This document shows positions 61,094-64,000 of a stretch of DNA of 64,000 nucleotides, piece after piece. Made by a program: the position numbers and the translations under genes. The notes beneath the pieces are model-generated. The model was not told the DNA's origin, searched no databases, and saw only the letters and a program-made list of their open reading frames with translations. The DNA is from Tethya wilhelma. Taxonomy: Eukaryota; Porifera; Demospongiae; Tethyida; Tethyidae. Location of the stretch: contig CAXIPT010000009.1 in the NCBI GenBank assembly GCA_964030475.1, positions 606,787 to 670,786 of the forward strand. Reading direction: 5' to 3'. Within the stretch, counting starts at the first letter, position 1; every line of letters starts with the position of its first letter.

Positions 61094-61401
61094 ATTTTCT
61101 TAGTACCAATAATGAACACACACGATAAGGGAACTTTTTTTTTCATTTAGAGGCACTTAAAAGTTTTCGTGTCGAAAATTCCTAATCGCACGCACCCACA
61201 CCCACACCCATAAACATACCAAGCCACGAGATGAAGGAGTCCATGAGCATGGCGGCCTCCTTCACGTCCCAGGTGTACTGGTAGATATCGTAGAGGAGAC
61301 ATCGGTTGGGAATGGACGTGAGACGCTCATACATCTCATTCACTTGAGCACACACTTCGTGGAATCGTGAAGCTCTCTCACACCACTGGGCCACCTGAGA
61401 A

Positions 61402-61449
<48 letters not shown>

Positions 61450-64000
61450 GACAGTAACGACAATATTATACAATTATATATATATACAGGATTGTGAAAT
61501 AATAAGGAAACCTGATCTATGTTTGGTATTCCCTCCCCATACCTCAATACAACTCATATCGTCTCCAGTCAATGATTCCGACGTCTCTCCGTCACTTCTC
61601 ATCCCATCACTGCTCACGTGATCACGTCTCTCCAGGCTCCGCCCACTCCCCCCGCTGCTATCTCCATCATCAACAAGTAGTCCGTTTAATTTAAGCAGCT
61701 CGTAACCAGGGGCGTTCTCTTTCAACCAGCAAAACTCCTTCAAAACGTGCACAGCTCTTGTTCCGTGTTGGTGAGGGAGAAAGAAATAATCCACAAGAAG
61801 GCGAAGGTCCTCCATCGTGAAGGATTCTGACGACATTGGATTCAGTTTTGGTCGTATTATTAGCTCTTCAGTCAGTCCAATGCTCAGAGGAGAGTCAGCA
61901 ATAGTTTCACTGTCCTCTTCCCCGTGTTTCAGTGGCCCTGTCTGTTCAGAGTCGAGAGCTCGAGCAATAGTTGCGGCATCTTTGACCGGTTTATAGTGAT
62001 CTGGTTTCTTACGAGGCACTTGTATCTCGAGGAACCACTCCTTCAGTGACACCTCCAGCGCTAGTTGCGGATCGTACGTCTGCATTTCGTCACTACCTAG
62101 CTCCTCCTGCTCACTTACCAAATTCTTCTTGAAATCGACACTCGCTTGCTCACAGATGCTCGAAGTTTTTTCCATTTCCAACAACATGGCTTGATCGGTA
62201 GGAGACATCCTCTTTGCTACGATGGAGCCACATCTGCTCCACTGTGCCAGTGTGTGGATGGGGACATAGTTTGCACCGTACTCGCAGTTTGGGTTTGTCA
62301 TGACTCCGTTTAGTTTAGGGATGAGTGCCACAGATCTACCTTCGTAGGGACCGAGAAAAAGTCTTCGCTGGTCATAGTCATTTGCGTGAAGGTTGTCCCA
62401 TATGATAGGTGGGCGTTGTAACACTGATGAAAGTTCTTCGACGGATGATACTGGTATTGATTTCGATATTACTTTAGGACCTTGATAATTAGAACAGGCA
62501 AGAAAAGTAACCGGGTCACTAATAACATTTAACTATAGTAGTGTCTAGTTGGAATTGCATACAAACCTGTCCACAGTACATCAATCTTTGGGTGCAGCTC
62601 AGCACCGACATGTTTCAGATACTGAGAATCAGAGACACTTGGAACTGCACGCGTGGCACAATACTCTGACAAGAGGAAAAACGGAACAGCAAATGTGAAT
62701 GTCAAACGACAGCCATTTATGGGCTGGTCATCATGTGAATAACATATGGGGAGACCCCTACAATAATTGTATTGTGACGAACATTGTTGTAGTATGACCA
62801 TTATGGATTAGCTTCACACGCCACTTTAACAGCTATGCTTTAATTGTATTGCATTGTACTGTATGCATCAGTATATAGTCTTGTATATATACACATAAGG
62901 AGGCTCATTCATATTGAGGGTACCACCCTGCAATTATTACTGCTATTTCAATCTCACCAGTATGACAAAAAGTTTGCTCATAATTTATTAGGAGTAAAAT
63001 CCTGTAATTGTCACTAATGTTAGGATCTCACTAGTAAGACAAAAAGGTTTATTCATATTAAGTGTAGAATCCTGTAATTATTACTACATTATTACGATCT
63101 CACCAGTAGGACAAAAAAGGAAAATGTCGGGATGATCCAAGTGAGTGAAGATATCGTTGGTGATGTCGACCTGAGCGTGGGCAAAGGAGGGGAACACCTT
63201 GGTATCTTCTTGACACATATCGCACTCAATGTCGTCAAAGAGCACGGCAAAGGACTTACAACCCAACGTGGCTACCTACAAGACAGAGAGAGATATCAAA
63301 GAACGTGTTGACACAGACAACACAAGCATGTAGGACTGCTCAAAATACCAACGATATGTCCAACATACATTTACAGTCAGCAACAGCGAAAGAAGCAAGC
63401 AAGCAAACAAGCAAGCGAGTAGCCAGCATGCAAGTAAGCAACTAAGCCTACCTGTTCTATTTTTCGTTTCAATAGTGTGATTTCTTCGGAGCTTGAAAAA
63501 GTGATATCGAGTCCTGGAGCAATGGCGTAGATAAAATGGATTCCCTTGTCGGTCGCTTCTTTGATCAACTGTGAAAGAGAGTTGGCCTCTTCCAAGCTGT
63601 ACAGGTCTCTCCAGTAGGCACGATGCTTGTAGTCATCTTTAGGCGCATAGAGATAAGCATTCATACCCCAAGTAGACATGCTGTATGTGTGTGTGTTTTG
63701 AGTGAGTGGTTGATTCAATGGACAAACAGTGCATTATGCTGCTTCTAAGAACACCTATTAGCAGCTGTTCTTGTACAAAGCAAACATAGTACTGACTGGT
63801 CTCTGGTTGATGCAATTTTCTAATTACACACACACACACACACACACAAACAGCAAGCACTATCACCAACCCACAAACACACACACTCCACTTTACCGAG
63901 TAAACAGATCTATTCTTTGCTCGTGTGTCCACGGCCTGCCGTAGAAACCTAGTGAAAATACAGTCATACAAACCAACACACAAACTTAATAATTTACAGA
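61094..64000. repeat. Segmental duplication, copy 2 (runs off the window)
   Basis: Same sequence as 55332-58238, including intronic microsatellites. It ends only because the window ends. Confidence 0.93.
61220..64000 (-). pseudogene. Second, 3'-truncated copy of O-GlcNAcase
   Basis: Exons 2-7 of OGA at 63897-63948, 63452-63680, 63104-63275, 62567-62665, 61543-62480 and 61220-61394, with the same protein sequence as copy 1, catalytic DDIECDM included. Exon 1 would lie just past the window end (about 64056-64098). Exons 8-13, which carry the GNAT-like tail, are absent: after the exon 7 donor the sequence enters the TENT4-like upstream region. If transcribed it could give only a catalytic-half product. 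It is either a very recent duplicate or an assembly artefact. Confidence 0.8.

Overview
The window is eukaryotic nuclear DNA from an early-branching animal. Genes have many short GT-AG introns, intergenic spaces are short and AT-rich, dinucleotide microsatellites are everywhere, and there are two long N gaps. The content (CARD-ZU5 membrane protein, kinase/coiled-coil/Kelch proteins, O-GlcNAcase, WDR70, FOXRED1, MLF, EFHD2/swiprosin, TENT4) suggests a metazoan, most likely a demosponge such as Amphimedon. The species is inference. Exon joins were made by hand from splice sites and reading phase.

Layout: 1-1600 (-) filamin-like/zinc/EF-hand-like protein, running off the left edge. 2851-6222 (-) membrane-anchored CARD-ZU5 protein. 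6885-18376 (-) CDC123/D123-like ATP-grasp protein with acidic inserts and a terminal CaaX box; its 5.7 kb intron holds a perfect 798-bp tandem duplication. 18804-19634 (+) truncated MLF homologue, divergent from the CDC123-like gene. 19654-31882 (-) three paralogues of an unrecognised family with a death-fold-like N-terminus, a novel middle region and a multi-pass membrane C-terminus: copy A is a truncated pseudogene, copy B lacks the middle domain, copy C is full length. Between B and C lie two tandem ERI1-like DEDDh exonucleases (+), the second apparently catalytically dead. 32322-34644 (-) EFHD2/swiprosin, its middle lost in a gap. 35115-37403 (+) FOXRED1. 37657-41262 (-) WDR70. 41733-47604 (+) two intact kinase-coiled coil-Kelch genes and a Kelch remnant, with a decayed copy of the WDR70 5' end between the intact ones. 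48135-49520 (-) LRR protein. 50747-52348 (+) cytochrome b5 reductase-like. 52439-58336 (-) full O-GlcNAcase. 59263-60780 (-) TENT4/TRF4-type nucleotidyltransferase. 61094-64000 is an apparently exact second copy of the 5' two-thirds of the O-GlcNAcase gene.

The strongest candidate for an undescribed system is the 19.6-31.9 kb array: death-fold/membrane genes in several states of decay around an exonuclease and its pseudoenzyme, with repeated DR1-like elements in the divergent interval and mobile-element insertions. The presence of CARD-ZU5 and kinase-Kelch genes nearby fits an innate-signalling neighbourhood, but no function can be proved from sequence. Several miniature inverted-repeat families occur in introns and between genes, one with a clear 9-bp target duplication.
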